Positions 1 to 8,873 are shown, counted from the stretch's first letter. The stretch: DNA of 64,000 bases from Sandaracinus amylolyticus (GCF_000737325.1 NZ_CP011125.1:1612001-1676000), one strand, 5' to 3'. Notes: generated by a model from the sequence alone, not told the origin. Made by a program: numbers and translations.

Positions 1-518
1 GCGATCGCGACGGTGCGAGCGCGGGTCGGTCCGGCGCGGCGCTCGACCTCGCGCCGCACGTCGTCGCGCAGCCCGAGCGCGAACGCGATCTCGGCGACCA
101 GGAAGAGCGGCCCGACCGCGAGGCCGATCAGATCGTCGACGAACGCGGGCTTCTTGCCCTCGAAGCCGTGCCCGACGAACTGCACGGCCCAGCCGATCAC
201 GAAGAGCCCGAGCGACACGCCGAGCCACACCCCGAACGACTGCGCGGCGATCGCCGTGCCGCCCCACACCGCGAGCGACATCAGCACGCTCATCACGAGA
301 CCGAACCGGCGATCGAGCGCGACGTAGAACCCGCACGTCGCGATCGCGACCACCGTCGCCGCCGAGATCGAGACCGCGCCCACGTCGATCGCGGCGCGCG
401 CGAGCAGCGCCGCGACGCTGAGCACGATCACCGGGATGCCGACGAAGTGCGTCACGATGTTGCGGCGATCGCGGTGATAGCTCGCGTAGCTCGAGAGGTG
501 GTCACCCAACGTCCTCAT
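1..518 (-). CDS. Mpo1-like (DUF962/YGL010w) membrane protein, partial
   Basis: Reverse-strand reading from the ATG at 518 gives MRTLGDHLSSYASYHRD and continues open to the window edge, so the C-terminus is missing. Family landmarks are visible: an N-terminal HRDRRNIVTHFVGIP stretch, several hydrophobic segments, and a later QFVGHGFEGKKPAF motif. These His-rich motifs characterise the Mpo1/DUF962 family. Yeast Mpo1 is an iron-dependent dioxygenase acting on 2-hydroxy fatty acids in membranes; that activity is not shown for bacterial members. Four or so membrane helices are expected. It is divergent from a Crp/Fnr-type regulator across an 85-bp gap, which may control it. The family call is confident; the substrate is inference. 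Confidence 0.85.
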   Translation of the reverse strand, partial: MRTLGDHLSSYASYHRDRRNIVTHFVGIPVIVLSVAALLARAAIDVGAVSISAATVVAIATCGFYVALDRRFGLVMSVLMSLAVWGGTAIAAQSFGVWLGVSLGLFVIGWAVQFVGHGFEGKKPAFVDDLIGLAVGPLFLVAEIAFALGLRDDVRREVERRAGPTRARTVAI

Positions 519-603
519 GGTTTCCGTCCCTTTCGCCTCGCACCATGCGCCCCGCTCGCGAGGGAGATTGTCGGGCGGCCGACGAAACGCGGACAATGGG
601 CGG

Positions 604-1314
604 ATGGACGCACGCGGCGCAGCGAAGTACGAGGCGCTCCTCCGAGCGGGGCGATGGTTCGCGAGCCTGCCCGAGGGGTTCCGTCGCGCGCTGATCGACG
701 CGGCGGTGATCCGCAAGCTCGCGAAGGGCGAGTGGCTCTTCGCGCGCGGCGATCCGCCGAGCGGCCTCTTCGCGTGCGTCGAGGGCAGCGTGCGCATCAC
801 CGGGCACGTCGCGGGCGGCAAGGACGACGGCAAGGAAGTGCTGCTCGCCATGGTCGAGCCGCCGCTCTGGTTCGGCGAGCTCTCGGTGCTCGACGGACAG
901 GCGCGCACCCACGACGCGATCGCCGACGACGCGTCGGTGCTGGTGCACGTCCCGCAGCCCGCGCTCGACGCGATCCTCGAGCGCGAGCCGCGCTACTGGC
1001 GCCCGCTCGGCGTGCTCGTGAGCGCGAAGCTGCGCGTCTTCTTCACGGTGATGGAGGACGCCGCGCACCCGCTCGCGATCCGCCTCGCGCGGCGGCTCGT
1101 GCTCTCCGCCGAGCGCTACGGCGACTGGCACGATCGCAGCAGCCGCGTCGTCGAGCTGCGACAGGATCAGCTCGCGACGATGCTCGCGACCTCGCGCCAG
1201 ACCGTGAACCAGCTGCTCAAGGATCTCGAGGCGCGCGGCGTGGTGCGGCTCGCGTACGGCACGATCGAGATCGTCGATCTCGATGCGCTGCGGCGCGCCG
1301 CGACGCCCGGCTGA
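604..1314 (+). CDS. Crp/Fnr family transcriptional regulator
   Basis: A 236-residue protein starting MDARGAAKYEALL. The N-terminal half (about residues 20-150) has the jelly-roll pattern of a cyclic-nucleotide-binding domain (LAKGEWLFARGDPPSGLF, then WFGELSVLDG). The C-terminal part contains a winged helix-turn-helix with recognition helix around TSRQTVNQLLKDLEARG. Typical length for the family. There is no Fnr-type N-terminal cysteine cluster, so iron-sulphur sensing is unlikely. An upstream in-frame start would add about 29 Arg-rich residues that do not look like protein. Divergent from the Mpo1-like gene, a plausible target. The bound effector cannot be told from sequence. Confidence 0.9.
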   Translation: MDARGAAKYEALLRAGRWFASLPEGFRRALIDAAVIRKLAKGEWLFARGDPPSGLFACVEGSVRITGHVAGGKDDGKEVLLAMVEPPLWFGELSVLDGQARTHDAIADDASVLVHVPQPALDAILEREPRYWRPLGVLVSAKLRVFFTVMEDAAHPLAIRLARRLVLSAERYGDWHDRSSRVVELRQDQLATMLATSRQTVNQLLKDLEARGVVRLAYGTIEIVDLDALRRAATPG

Positions 1315-2175
1315 TCATCGACGTCGTCGTCGCAGCAGCGCGACCGCCCCCAGCAGCACGAGCACGAGCGCCGACGGATCACGGCGATCGTGGGTCACCG
1401 CGCAGCCGCCGTGGATCGTGCCGCTCGCGCCCGGCGCCGGCGGCGAGGGCGGCGGCGCAGTGGGCTCGGTGCCCGCGTCGAACGGGCGACCCGCATCGAC
1501 GGGATCGCTCGGCGCCGTGCCCGCGTCGTCCTCGGTGATCGTGCCTGCGTCTTCTTCGACCGGCGGCACGCCGGCGTCGGGCGTCACACCGGGCGTCGCC
1601 GGGATGACGCTCGGATCGTACGTCGCGCCCGCGGCGACCTGCACCATCGTGATGCGCATCGTCGTCGGGAAGAACTCCTCGGGGTCGGGGCGCAGGTGCG
1701 CGAAGCCGCCTCCGCTGTCCGAGTCCTTCATGACGAGGTGCATCTCGCGGATGCCCTGCGTCCAGTCGATCGAGCCGTTCTCCCACCAGTCGCGCATGCC
1801 GACGTCGACGTCGTAGACGCCTTCCTCGGTGTACGTGCCGGTGCCGGTGCAGCCGTAGCCCTGCCCGATCCCGCGGTTCGGGATGTAACAGAGCACCCAC
1901 TGCGTGATCTCGCCGCCTGCCGGCTTGTGGATCACCTCGGTGCGGATGTGGACGGTGCCGTTGCGGTAGTCGATCGGCGAGGTCCAGTCGCGCGGACGCT
2001 CGGGGTCGAGGTCGGTGACGTAGTAGTGCGAGCGGCTCGGCTCGGACGTGTCCGCGTCTTCCTTCGTGAACGTGAACATCACGTCGATCAGCACGAACTG
2101 CTGTGCACGAGCGACGTCGGGCGCGAGGGTGAGCGCGATGGCCAGCGGAAGGGCGCGGAGGAAGCGGGCTCGCAT
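1315..2175 (-). CDS. Secreted protein with MYXO-CTERM-type anchor
   Basis: A 286-residue protein with an N-terminal signal peptide (MRARFLRALPLAIALTLAPD, cleavage near ARAQQ). The mature body (about 25-190) is rich in beta-forming and aromatic residues, without a recognised domain. A Pro/Asp/Ala-rich linker (about 195-250, with repeated VEEDAGT-like runs) leads to a C-terminal GGC, a short hydrophobic helix and RRRRR. That tripartite tail matches the MYXO-CTERM/GlyGly-CTERM class of surface sorting signals in myxobacteria. The start after 2175 is chosen because upstream sequence is Arg-rich shadow. Its stop directly abuts that of the convergent Crp/Fnr gene. Function unknown; exported and cell-surface attached by inference. 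Confidence 0.8.
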   Translation of the reverse strand: MRARFLRALPLAIALTLAPDVARAQQFVLIDVMFTFTKEDADTSEPSRSHYYVTDLDPERPRDWTSPIDYRNGTVHIRTEVIHKPAGGEITQWVLCYIPNRGIGQGYGCTGTGTYTEEGVYDVDVGMRDWWENGSIDWTQGIREMHLVMKDSDSGGGFAHLRPDPEEFFPTTMRITMVQVAAGATYDPSVIPATPGVTPDAGVPPVEEDAGTITEDDAGTAPSDPVDAGRPFDAGTEPTAPPPSPPAPGASGTIHGGCAVTHDRRDPSALVLVLLGAVALLRRRRR

Positions 2176-2275
2176 CGAGCGCGCCCGCGTCGCAACAGGC
2201 ATACCGCGCGCGGATCGTCGGAGAACGCGAGGTGCGCGGAGCACGGAGCGCGCCGTGCTCCACGTCGCGCGCACC

Positions 2276-3334
2276 TCACGCGGCGGCGCGTGCGGCCGCC
2301 GGCAGCTCGGGCACGAGCACGATCTTGCCGACGAGATCGCCGCGCTCGTGCCGCTGGAGCGCGAGACCCGCGTCGCGCAGCGAGTATCGCGCCGCGACCT
2401 GCGCGCGCAGCGCGCCGGTCTCGAGCAGCGCGAGCACCTGCGCGAGATCCTCGCGGAGCTCGCGACGGAAGCGCGCCGGACGCAGCATCGCGTTCGCGCC
2501 GAGGCTGCTCCGGCCCCACACGTCGAACACCCGCGCGCGCCGGCGCGACGGCAGCACGCTCCACGCGAGCGCGCGCAGCATGTTGAGCACGATCGGCGTC
2601 CACGCCGAGCCCTGGGCATCACGCGTCGACGCACTGCCGTACGACACCAGCGTGCCGCGGGTCGCGAGCATCGCCCACGACGCGCGCAGGCTCGCGCCGC
2701 CGACGTGATCGAACACCGCATCGACTCCGTCCGGCGCGATCGCGCGCACCTGCTCGAGCACGCGTCCGGTCTCGTAGTCGATCGCGATCGCGCCCAGCGC
2801 CTCGATGCTCGCGCGCTGCGCGCCGCGGCACGTGCCGATCACACGGGCCCCGGCCAGACGCGCGAGCTGCACGAGGATCGTGCCCACGCCGCCGCCCGCG
2901 CCGTGCACGACGATCGTCTGCCCGGCGCGCACCCGCGCCACGCGGTGCAGCATCTTCCACGCGGTCGCGCCGTTCACGACGAGCGCGACCACCTCCGCGG
3001 CGTCGAGCCCCTCCGGGACCGGCACGAGCGCGTCGGCGTCGAGCACGACGTGCGCGGCCCAGCCGCCGACGTGCGTCATCGCCGCAGCGCGCGCGCCGAT
3101 CCACGAAGGCGCGACGCCCGCGCCGACCGCGATCACGCGCCCGACCACGTCGTAGCCCGGCACGAACGGGAAGGCCGGCTGCCCCGGATAGCGCCCGCGT
3201 CGCATCTGCACCTCGGCGAACGACACGCCGGTCGCCTCGACCCGCAGCAGCACCTGGCCGCCTGCGAGCGGCGCGAGCTCGCGCTCTCGGGCCTCGAGCG
3301 TTCCGCCGTTCATCACGATCTCGTTCGTCTTCAT
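2276..3334 (-). CDS. Medium-chain dehydrogenase/quinone oxidoreductase (zinc-independent)
   Basis: A 352-residue protein starting MKTNEIVMNGG. It has the MDR GroES-like N-terminal fold (VLLRVEATGVSFAEVQMRRG, then PFVPGYDVVGRV) and a Rossmann nucleotide-binding motif HGAGGGVGTILVQLA near residue 150. The structural and catalytic zinc ligands of alcohol dehydrogenases are absent, as in NADPH:quinone reductases. Expected reaction: NADPH-dependent reduction of a quinone or an enone in the cytoplasm. It is divergent from a LysR gene across a 71-bp gap with a T-N11-A inverted repeat, a classic regulator-target arrangement. A longer start at 3397 would overlap that operator and is less likely. Confidence 0.88.
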   Translation of the reverse strand: MKTNEIVMNGGTLEARERELAPLAGGQVLLRVEATGVSFAEVQMRRGRYPGQPAFPFVPGYDVVGRVIAVGAGVAPSWIGARAAAMTHVGGWAAHVVLDADALVPVPEGLDAAEVVALVVNGATAWKMLHRVARVRAGQTIVVHGAGGGVGTILVQLARLAGARVIGTCRGAQRASIEALGAIAIDYETGRVLEQVRAIAPDGVDAVFDHVGGASLRASWAMLATRGTLVSYGSASTRDAQGSAWTPIVLNMLRALAWSVLPSRRRARVFDVWGRSSLGANAMLRPARFRRELREDLAQVLALLETGALRAQVAARYSLRDAGLALQRHERGDLVGKIVLVPELPAAARAAA

Positions 3335-3382
3335 GGTGACCTCCACGGCGCTCACCCTGCGGCGGTGGCGGTCATTCGTGAA

Positions 3383-3397
3383 ATGGATAGTCTCCAT
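3383..3397. promoter_or_regulatory. Candidate LysR operator (ATGGA-N5-TCCAT)
   Basis: Perfect 5-bp arms ATGGA and TCCAT separated by 5 bp, matching the LysR T-N11-A rule. It sits in the 71-bp gap between the divergent dehydrogenase and LysR genes, 9 bp before the LysR start, where an autoregulatory site is expected. Short, so chance occurrence is possible. Confidence 0.45.
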
Positions 3398-3405
3398 GCA
3401 CGATC

Positions 3406-4344
3406 ATGGATTCCGTGAATCTCCGCTCGGTGGACCTGAACCTGCTCGTCGTGCTCGACGCGCTGCTCGAGGAGCGCCACGTGACGCGCGCGGGCAAGCG
3501 GCTCGGCCTCTCGCAGCCCGCGGCGAGCAACGCGCTCGAGCGGCTGCGCGCGATGTTCGGCGACCCCCTGCTCGAGCGTACCCGCGACGGACTGCGTCCC
3601 ACGCCGCGCGCCGAGTCGCTGCGGCCCGCGCTGCGCGATGCGCTCGAGAGCACGGCGCGCCTCGTCGCGCGCGCGCGGCCCGACCTCTCCACGATCGTGC
3701 AGACGGTGCGTTGGTCCGTCGTCGACTACGGGCTGCCGCTCTTCGTGCCGCCGCTCCTCGCGTCGCTCGCCGAGCACGCGCCCGGGATCGACCTCGTGGT
3801 CTCGCCGTGGTCGGGCGCCGAGGACGCGCTCGCCGCGGTGAGCGACGGAGCGCTCGACCTCGCGGTGTCGGTGCACGCGCCCGGCGCGTCCGAGCTGCGC
3901 TGGCAGCGGCTCTTCGAGGAGCGCTACGTCGTCGCGATGCGCGCGGACCATCCGGCGCGGCGACGCTTCACGCTCGAGCGCTGGCTCGCGCTCCCGCACG
4001 TCGTGGTGTCGGGGCGCGGTCAGGCCAGCGGCGCGCTCGACGCGGCGCTCGCGGCGCGCGGGCTCTCGCGGCGCGTCGGGCTCGTGGTGCCGAGCTTCCT
4101 CGCGGTGCCCGCGATCGTCGCGGGCAGCGATCTCGTCGCGCTGGTGCCGGAGCGCGTGCTCCGCGCGGTCGTGTGCCCCGGCATCGTCGCGCGCGAGCCA
4201 CCGCTCGCGGTGAGCGGCTTCGAGGTGGGGCTCGGCTGGCATCCGCGTCGCGACGGAGACCTCGCGACGATGCGCGTCGCGCAGGAGATCGTGCGCATCG
4301 CGCGCGCCGAGATCAGAGCCCCGGGCAGACGTCCTCGCGCGTGA
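3406..4344 (+). CDS. LysR family transcriptional regulator
   Basis: A 312-residue protein with the LysR winged HTH at the N-terminus (LRSVDLNLLVVLDALLEERHVTRAGKRLGLSQPAASNALERLR). It is followed by the type 2 periplasmic-binding-like effector domain (about 90-300; DLAVSVHAPG and FEERYVVAMRADHP are typical landmarks). Length is normal. The RSVDLNLL opening resembles the NodD/PcpR-like subgroup, so an aromatic effector is possible but not shown. It most likely controls the divergent quinone-oxidoreductase gene. The last 32 bp overlap the convergent MopE-like gene. Confidence 0.93.
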   Translation: MDSVNLRSVDLNLLVVLDALLEERHVTRAGKRLGLSQPAASNALERLRAMFGDPLLERTRDGLRPTPRAESLRPALRDALESTARLVARARPDLSTIVQTVRWSVVDYGLPLFVPPLLASLAEHAPGIDLVVSPWSGAEDALAAVSDGALDLAVSVHAPGASELRWQRLFEERYVVAMRADHPARRRFTLERWLALPHVVVSGRGQASGALDAALAARGLSRRVGLVVPSFLAVPAIVAGSDLVALVPERVLRAVVCPGIVAREPPLAVSGFEVGLGWHPRRDGDLATMRVAQEIVRIARAEIRAPGRRPRA

Positions 4345-6313
4345 CCGGGACGTAGTACGTCCAGGTGCCCGAGCCCGGTCCGCGCGGCGGCTCGAACGTC
4401 GCGAGGTGCACGCGCGCCTCGACCGGCGCGCCGAACGTCACGCCCTCGACGGTGCGCGAGAACGTCCCCGCGGTGAGCCCGATGCGCAGCGGCGAGCCGA
4501 CCGGCATGTCGTTCGCTGGATCGATCGTCGAGCTGCTCCCGTCGGCGCGATGGGTTTGCGTGCCGCCGTTCACGGTGAGCGTGACGATCTCCTCGTTCGC
4601 CGCGGTGCGCGGATCGTCGGGCTGGTAGTCGACGATCAGGCGCTGCGCGACCCAGCTCGATCCGCCGGCGTCGAGGTCCGCGTCGCCGTTCACGACGTCC
4701 TCGCCGTCCGAGCCGTTGCTGCTGCCGCGGATGCCGCCGCCCGCGCCGTGGCGGCGATAGCGGAACACGTCGTTCTGCGCGGGGTACGGCGAGAACACGC
4801 TGAAGCCGCTCCAGTGCCAGTCGAACGACACGCCCTGCAGCGTGGTGGGCACACCGCGGTCGGACGGCGCGCCGAGGTCGCCGCTGCCGCCGCGTGCGAG
4901 CACGAGCGACCAGCCGCCGAGCGGCATGCCGCTTCCGGTCGTGCGCGCCTCGACCGTGAGCTCGATGCGCACGCGGCCCCAGCCGACGTACCAGCTGCGG
5001 TCGAGCCAGAACGCGCCCGCGGTGTCGACCGCGCTTCCATCGAGCAGCGTGGCGTAGATCTGGAGCGGGTCGCTCCCGATGCCGTCGCAGCTCGCGACGC
5101 CGAACGTGTCGCCCGCGCCGCTGCACATCAGCGTGCCCGACGCATCGGTGGTCGCGAGCGGTCGCTCGTCGAGGAAGCCCTCGTTGCCGTCGTCGTCGCA
5201 GTAGTTGCAGGCCTCGCTCGCGGTGCATGCGCCGGCCCACGTGCAGTCGCTCGCGCACACGCGCGTGCCGGCGACACCGCACCGGTTGGTGCACGCCTCG
5301 CTCACGCCGCGCGCGCACTCGAAGCCGTCGTCGATCGCGCCGTTCGCGTCGTCGTCGCACCCGTTGCACGCCTCGCTCGCGACGCACGTCGCGTAGCCGA
5401 GACAGTCCGCGCGACACGTCGACGTGCCCGCCGCGCCGCACGCGTTCACGCATGCGACCGACTGACCGGACTGGCACACGACGACGCCGGGATTCACGTC
5501 GTCGACGAGGCCGTCGCAGTCGTCGTCGATCGCGTTGCACACCTCGCTCGCGCCGGTGTGTCGCGTGGGCTCGCCGTCGTCGCAGTCGCCGCGCAGGAGC
5601 ACCCAGCCCTCGCGCTCGGCGCAGCCGCTCATCGGCGCGGCCGCCGCGTCGTCGTCGCCGCGACCGTCGTCGTCGGCGTCGGGCCAGAGCGTGAGGCGGC
5701 GTCCCTCGTCGACGAGCATGTCGCAGTCGTCGTCGACGTCGTTGCAGACCTCGGTCGCGCCCGGGTACACGGCGGCCGCGTCGTCGTCGCAGTCGGTGGC
5801 GCAGACGCGCGCGCCCGCGCCGTCGACGTTGCAGCACGCGACGGAGTCGATCCCGTCGCCGTCGGCGTCGCGCGCGCCGAACGTGGCCGCGTCGCAGTCC
5901 TCGTCGTGCGCGGCGGCGTCGCAGACCTCGGTGTTGCCGGAGAAGCGATCGCGATCGTCGTCGTCGCAGTCGGGGCCGCCGCACGCCGTCGCGCGCTCGC
6001 CGTCGCCGTCGCGATCGGGCTCGGCGCAGTCGCCCTCGCAGCGATCGGCCGCTTCGTCGCACGCGTCGGCGGGGCAGGGCGCCGTCGCGGGCGCGCAGCC
6101 GTCGTCGGCCGCGGCGCTCGAGCTCGGATCGCAGCGCTCCGCGCCGTTGCAGAAGCGGCCGTCGTCGCAGTCGTCGTCGACCTCGCACTCGTTGCGCGCC
6201 GCCGCGTCGAGCATCCCCGCGTCGTCGCGCTCGTGGTCTTCGCCGCAGCCGGCGAGCAGGAGCGCCCCGAGCCACCACGACAGCGCGATCGCGCGCACCC
6301 GACGAGTCGACAT
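4313..6313 (-). CDS. MopE-like Cys/Asp-repeat lipoprotein
   Basis: A 666-residue lipoprotein (WWLGALLLAGC lipobox near residue 20). About residues 30-380 carry repeated putative metal-binding motifs of the MopE class, for example CNDVDDDCDMLVDEG, CNAIDDDCDGLVDDV and CNGCDDDANGAIDDG, with many Cys and Asp residues suggesting disulphide-stabilised calcium or metal loops. The C-terminal part (about 390-666) has no such repeats and is rich in Gly, Ser, Trp and beta-type sequence, ending VTREDVCPGL. MopE itself is a copper-binding surface protein of methanotrophs; in myxobacteria such repeats are common in surface proteins of unknown role. The start after 6313 puts the signal peptide at the N-terminus. 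Its 3' end overlaps the LysR gene by 32 bp. Confidence 0.85.
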   Translation of the reverse strand: MSTRRVRAIALSWWLGALLLAGCGEDHERDDAGMLDAAARNECEVDDDCDDGRFCNGAERCDPSSSAAADDGCAPATAPCPADACDEAADRCEGDCAEPDRDGDGERATACGGPDCDDDDRDRFSGNTEVCDAAAHDEDCDAATFGARDADGDGIDSVACCNVDGAGARVCATDCDDDAAAVYPGATEVCNDVDDDCDMLVDEGRRLTLWPDADDDGRGDDDAAAAPMSGCAEREGWVLLRGDCDDGEPTRHTGASEVCNAIDDDCDGLVDDVNPGVVVCQSGQSVACVNACGAAGTSTCRADCLGYATCVASEACNGCDDDANGAIDDGFECARGVSEACTNRCGVAGTRVCASDCTWAGACTASEACNYCDDDGNEGFLDERPLATTDASGTLMCSGAGDTFGVASCDGIGSDPLQIYATLLDGSAVDTAGAFWLDRSWYVGWGRVRIELTVEARTTGSGMPLGGWSLVLARGGSGDLGAPSDRGVPTTLQGVSFDWHWSGFSVFSPYPAQNDVFRYRRHGAGGGIRGSSNGSDGEDVVNGDADLDAGGSSWVAQRLIVDYQPDDPRTAANEEIVTLTVNGGTQTHRADGSSSTIDPANDMPVGSPLRIGLTAGTFSRTVEGVTFGAPVEARVHLATFEPPRGPGSGTWTYYVPVTREDVCPGL

Positions 6314-6359
6314 CCGGCGCGAGGGTACCAGGCGTCGGTCCGCGACGCGCGCGAGGCCA

Positions 6360-6851
6360 TCACGCATCGAGCGGCTTCGCGAGCTGCACCATCGCGGAGC
6401 CCATCGGCGAGCGCGTGTAGCCGTGCTTCTCGTAGAGGCGGATCAGCTTCACGTTGTGCTCGTCGGTGTAGGTGATCGCGCGCGGCATGCGCTGCTCGCG
6501 GATCCACGCTTCTCCACGGCGGAGCAGCTCGCTCGCGATCGACGAGCGCCGACACGCGGGCTCGACGAACGTCGTCGAGAAGAGCCCGACCGGGCGCTCC
6601 GCCTCGTCGACGTCGAGCCTGACGATCGTGTGCCCGGTGACGTGCCCGCTCGCGTCCTCGGCGAGGTAGACGACGGCGGTGCTGCGCGCCGGATCGAGAT
6701 GGAAGCGCACGCGATCGCGCAGCCACTCCATCGTGTACATCGCGGTCCCGCGCTCGGCGCCGAGCACCTCGACGAGCGTCTCGCGCATGCGCCGCGCGAC
6801 GATCTCGATCTCCTCGTCGGACGTGGGATCGATCTCGCGGATGTGGTGCAT
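6360..6851 (-). CDS. GNAT family N-acetyltransferase
   Basis: A 163-residue protein starting MHHIREIDPTSDEEIEIV. The GNAT core is visible: a beta4-like strand with VGLFSTTFVEPACRRSSIASELL (acetyl-CoA pyrophosphate loop, here R-R-S-S-I-A rather than the usual Q/R-x-x-G-x-G/A), then RAITYTDEHNVKLIRLYEKHGYTRS, which is the standard N-x-x-x-I-x-L-Y-E-K-x-G-F/Y acetyltransferase ending. The start codon overlaps the stop of the GH114 gene (TGATG), so the two are translationally coupled. The acetylated substrate is unknown. The coupling to a polygalactosaminidase-like gene hints at amino-sugar chemistry, but that is only inference. Confidence 0.85.
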   Translation of the reverse strand: MHHIREIDPTSDEEIEIVARRMRETLVEVLGAERGTAMYTMEWLRDRVRFHLDPARSTAVVYLAEDASGHVTGHTIVRLDVDEAERPVGLFSTTFVEPACRRSSIASELLRRGEAWIREQRMPRAITYTDEHNVKLIRLYEKHGYTRSPMGSAMVQLAKPLDA

Positions 6852-7756
6852 CAACAGTCGTCGCGCACGTAGCCCGCTTCGCCGAGCGGCACGAGATCGA
6901 GGTCGCGCAGCACGATCGAGAGGTCCGGGAAGTCCGCGCATCCCGCGGTGAAGTCGGCCTCGCGATACTCGATCACGAGCACTCCGTCGCCGTACGCGTC
7001 GACGTAGTCGCCGCACTCGTCGTAGCGATTGCACTCCTCGGCGACCGCGAAGTCGGTGCCCATCTCGTCGCGCCGCGCGAGCAGCTCGGTCGAGTTCTTC
7101 TGCGCGATCGCGAGCCCACGCCCGTGCGCGACGTCCGAGAGCAGACGCATGAACGCGACCGCCTGGTCCTGCGTGAGCAGCCCTTCCGAGCGCGCGTACG
7201 AGTCGAGGTTGTCGATCTCGATCGCGTCGAAGCCGTCGTCCGCGCACTGCTCGATCCAGCCGCCGACGATCTCCGCGAGCGCCGCGCGCTTCTCGGGCGT
7301 GCGCGTGTCGAGCAGCATCTCGTCCCAGTCGCGATCGATCACGGGATCGCCGCTCGCGTCGCGCAGCACGAGGTCGGGATGCTCGGCGAGCCACCACTCC
7401 GACGCGTCGGGCTGGGCCTGGAAGCCGTTCACGTAGCAGAGGTTGTAGAGCCCCTCGGCGAGCGCCTCGGTGCGATCACGCGAGACGATCTGCACGCCGC
7501 TCGGCGGGGCGTACGCGCCGCCGAGCTGGTAGTCGAAGCCGGCGTTCGCGGGAGGCAAGCGCGGCTCGTCGGCGCTGCCTCCGTCGCGCGCCGTCGCGGC
7601 GTCGTCGCCGGGCCGCGCGGCGTCTGGACCGCGCGTCGCGCCGTCCATCACCGCCGCGTCGGGGACGGCCGCGTCGATCGGCGTCGCGCCGTCGTCATCG
7701 TCGCCGCCGCACGCCGAGAGACCGAGCACCACGATCGCGATGCCGAGACGCTTCAT
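6851..7756 (-). CDS. GH114-like (endo-alpha-1,4-polygalactosaminidase family) lipoprotein
   Basis: A 301-residue lipoprotein (MKRLGIAIVVLGLSACGG, lipobox LSAC). An Asp/Ala-rich linker (about 20-65) leads into a TIM-barrel-type domain with the GH114/TM1410 pattern: YQLGGAYAPPSGVQIVSRD, an early LCYVNGFQ strand, WDEMLLDTRTPEKRAALAEI, GFDAIEIDNLDSY and GLAIAQKNSTEL. The conserved acidic residues of the barrel (the D-N-L-D motif) are present. Known family members cleave polygalactosamine, an exopolysaccharide component. It is coupled to a downstream GNAT gene by TGATG. Substrate is inference from family; the fold call is good. Confidence 0.82.
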   Translation of the reverse strand: MKRLGIAIVVLGLSACGGDDDDGATPIDAAVPDAAVMDGATRGPDAARPGDDAATARDGGSADEPRLPPANAGFDYQLGGAYAPPSGVQIVSRDRTEALAEGLYNLCYVNGFQAQPDASEWWLAEHPDLVLRDASGDPVIDRDWDEMLLDTRTPEKRAALAEIVGGWIEQCADDGFDAIEIDNLDSYARSEGLLTQDQAVAFMRLLSDVAHGRGLAIAQKNSTELLARRDEMGTDFAVAEECNRYDECGDYVDAYGDGVLVIEYREADFTAGCADFPDLSIVLRDLDLVPLGEAGYVRDDC

Positions 7757-7771
7757 GCGCTCCGTTGTACG

Positions 7772-8044
7772 TCATTCGCGGCCGAAGCGGATCCGGTTCC
7801 GCTCGCGCGCCTTCTCGGCCTCGACGTCGCGATCGCGCGGCGCGGCGTTCGTCGTGAGCGAGACGAGCAGCTCGCGCGCGACCTCCGCGACGTCGTCGAC
7901 GGCCTTCTGGAACGCGGCCTCGTTCGCCTTCGACGGTGCGTTGAACCCGCTCAGCTTCCGCACGAACTGCAGCGACGCAGCGCGGATCTCCTCTTCGGTC
8001 GCGGGCGGCTCGAAGTTGAAGAGCACCTTGATGTTGCGGCACAT
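7772..8044 (-). CDS. DUF2277 small protein
   Basis: A 90-residue soluble protein beginning MCRNIKVLFNFEPPATEEEI, the invariant opening of the DUF2277 family, with the expected length of about 90. The rest is helical (AASLQFVRKLSGFNAPSKANEAAF). Function is unknown throughout the family. It lies 9 bp downstream of nudC and 15 bp upstream of the GH114 gene in a same-strand run, so co-transcription is likely. Confidence 0.9.
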   Translation of the reverse strand: MCRNIKVLFNFEPPATEEEIRAASLQFVRKLSGFNAPSKANEAAFQKAVDDVAEVARELLVSLTTNAAPRDRDVEAEKARERNRIRFGRE

Positions 8045-8053
8045 GCCGAGAGG

Positions 8054-8821
8054 TTATCGCGCCTCGCGCGCCCATGCGTCGATCAGCTGTCGCGCGATGC
8101 TCATCGGCGCCGGCACCATCGGGAGCTCGTCCGCGCGGAACCACTGCGCGTCGGCGATCTCGACGCCGTCGACGCGCACCTCGCCGGACGTCCACTCCGC
8201 CATGAATCCGATCATGAGCTGGTGCGGGTACGGCCAGGGCTGGCTGCCGAAGTAGCGGATCGCGCCGATCTCGATCCCGACCTCCTCGCGCACCTCGCGC
8301 GCGAGCGCTTCCTCGAGCGTCTCGCCGATCTCCACGAAGCCCGCGAGGGTGCTGTAGAACGGCATCGGGAACCGCGGGCTGCGCGCGAGCAGCGCGCGAT
8401 CGCCTCGTCGCACGAGGCCGATCACGACGGGCGAGATGCGCGGGTACGACGTCAGCTCGCACGCTGGGCAGCGCAGCGCGCGCTCGCCCTCGACGGGCAC
8501 GGTCGGCGTCGCGCAGCGACCGCAGAAGCGATGGGTGTCGACGAAGCCCGCGAGCTGCACCGCGCGCATCGCGCAGCCGAACACCTCGGCGCCGACCATC
8601 GCGTGCAGGGCGCGCAGGCCGATCGCGGAGTAGGGCGGCGGGAGCGCGTCGCGCGCGAGCGAGCACACCCACGACGTCGCGCCGCCGAGCTCGCCGACGC
8701 GGCGCGCGCTCGCGGCGTCGAGGCCGAGCGCGAGCAGATCGCCTTCGTCGAGCAGCGGGCTCGCGTCGCGGAGAACCAGGCCCTTCGGGTGAGTGACGAG
8801 GAAGACGCGCGCGATGTCCAT
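8054..8821 (-). CDS. nudC: NAD(H) pyrophosphatase NudC
   Basis: A 255-residue Nudix enzyme starting MDIARVFLVTHPKG. A zinc ribbon is present (CGRCATPTVPV then CPAC, about residues 98-117). It is followed by the Nudix box GFVEIGETLEEALAREV-REEVGI with all catalytic Glu residues. Downstream is SQPWPYPHQLM, the NudC-specific NADH motif (usually SQPWPFPxS). Expected reaction: NADH to NMNH plus AMP, or removal of the NAD cap from RNA. Length is normal. It is 52 bp downstream of a TDP2-like gene in the same direction. Confidence 0.93.
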   Translation of the reverse strand: MDIARVFLVTHPKGLVLRDASPLLDEGDLLALGLDAASARRVGELGGATSWVCSLARDALPPPYSAIGLRALHAMVGAEVFGCAMRAVQLAGFVDTHRFCGRCATPTVPVEGERALRCPACELTSYPRISPVVIGLVRRGDRALLARSPRFPMPFYSTLAGFVEIGETLEEALAREVREEVGIEIGAIRYFGSQPWPYPHQLMIGFMAEWTSGEVRVDGVEIADAQWFRADELPMVPAPMSIARQLIDAWAREAR

Positions 8822-8873
8822 CGTGCGCGACCCTGCGACCGCTTCGCGCGCGCGGCAAGGCATGGCCCACGCG

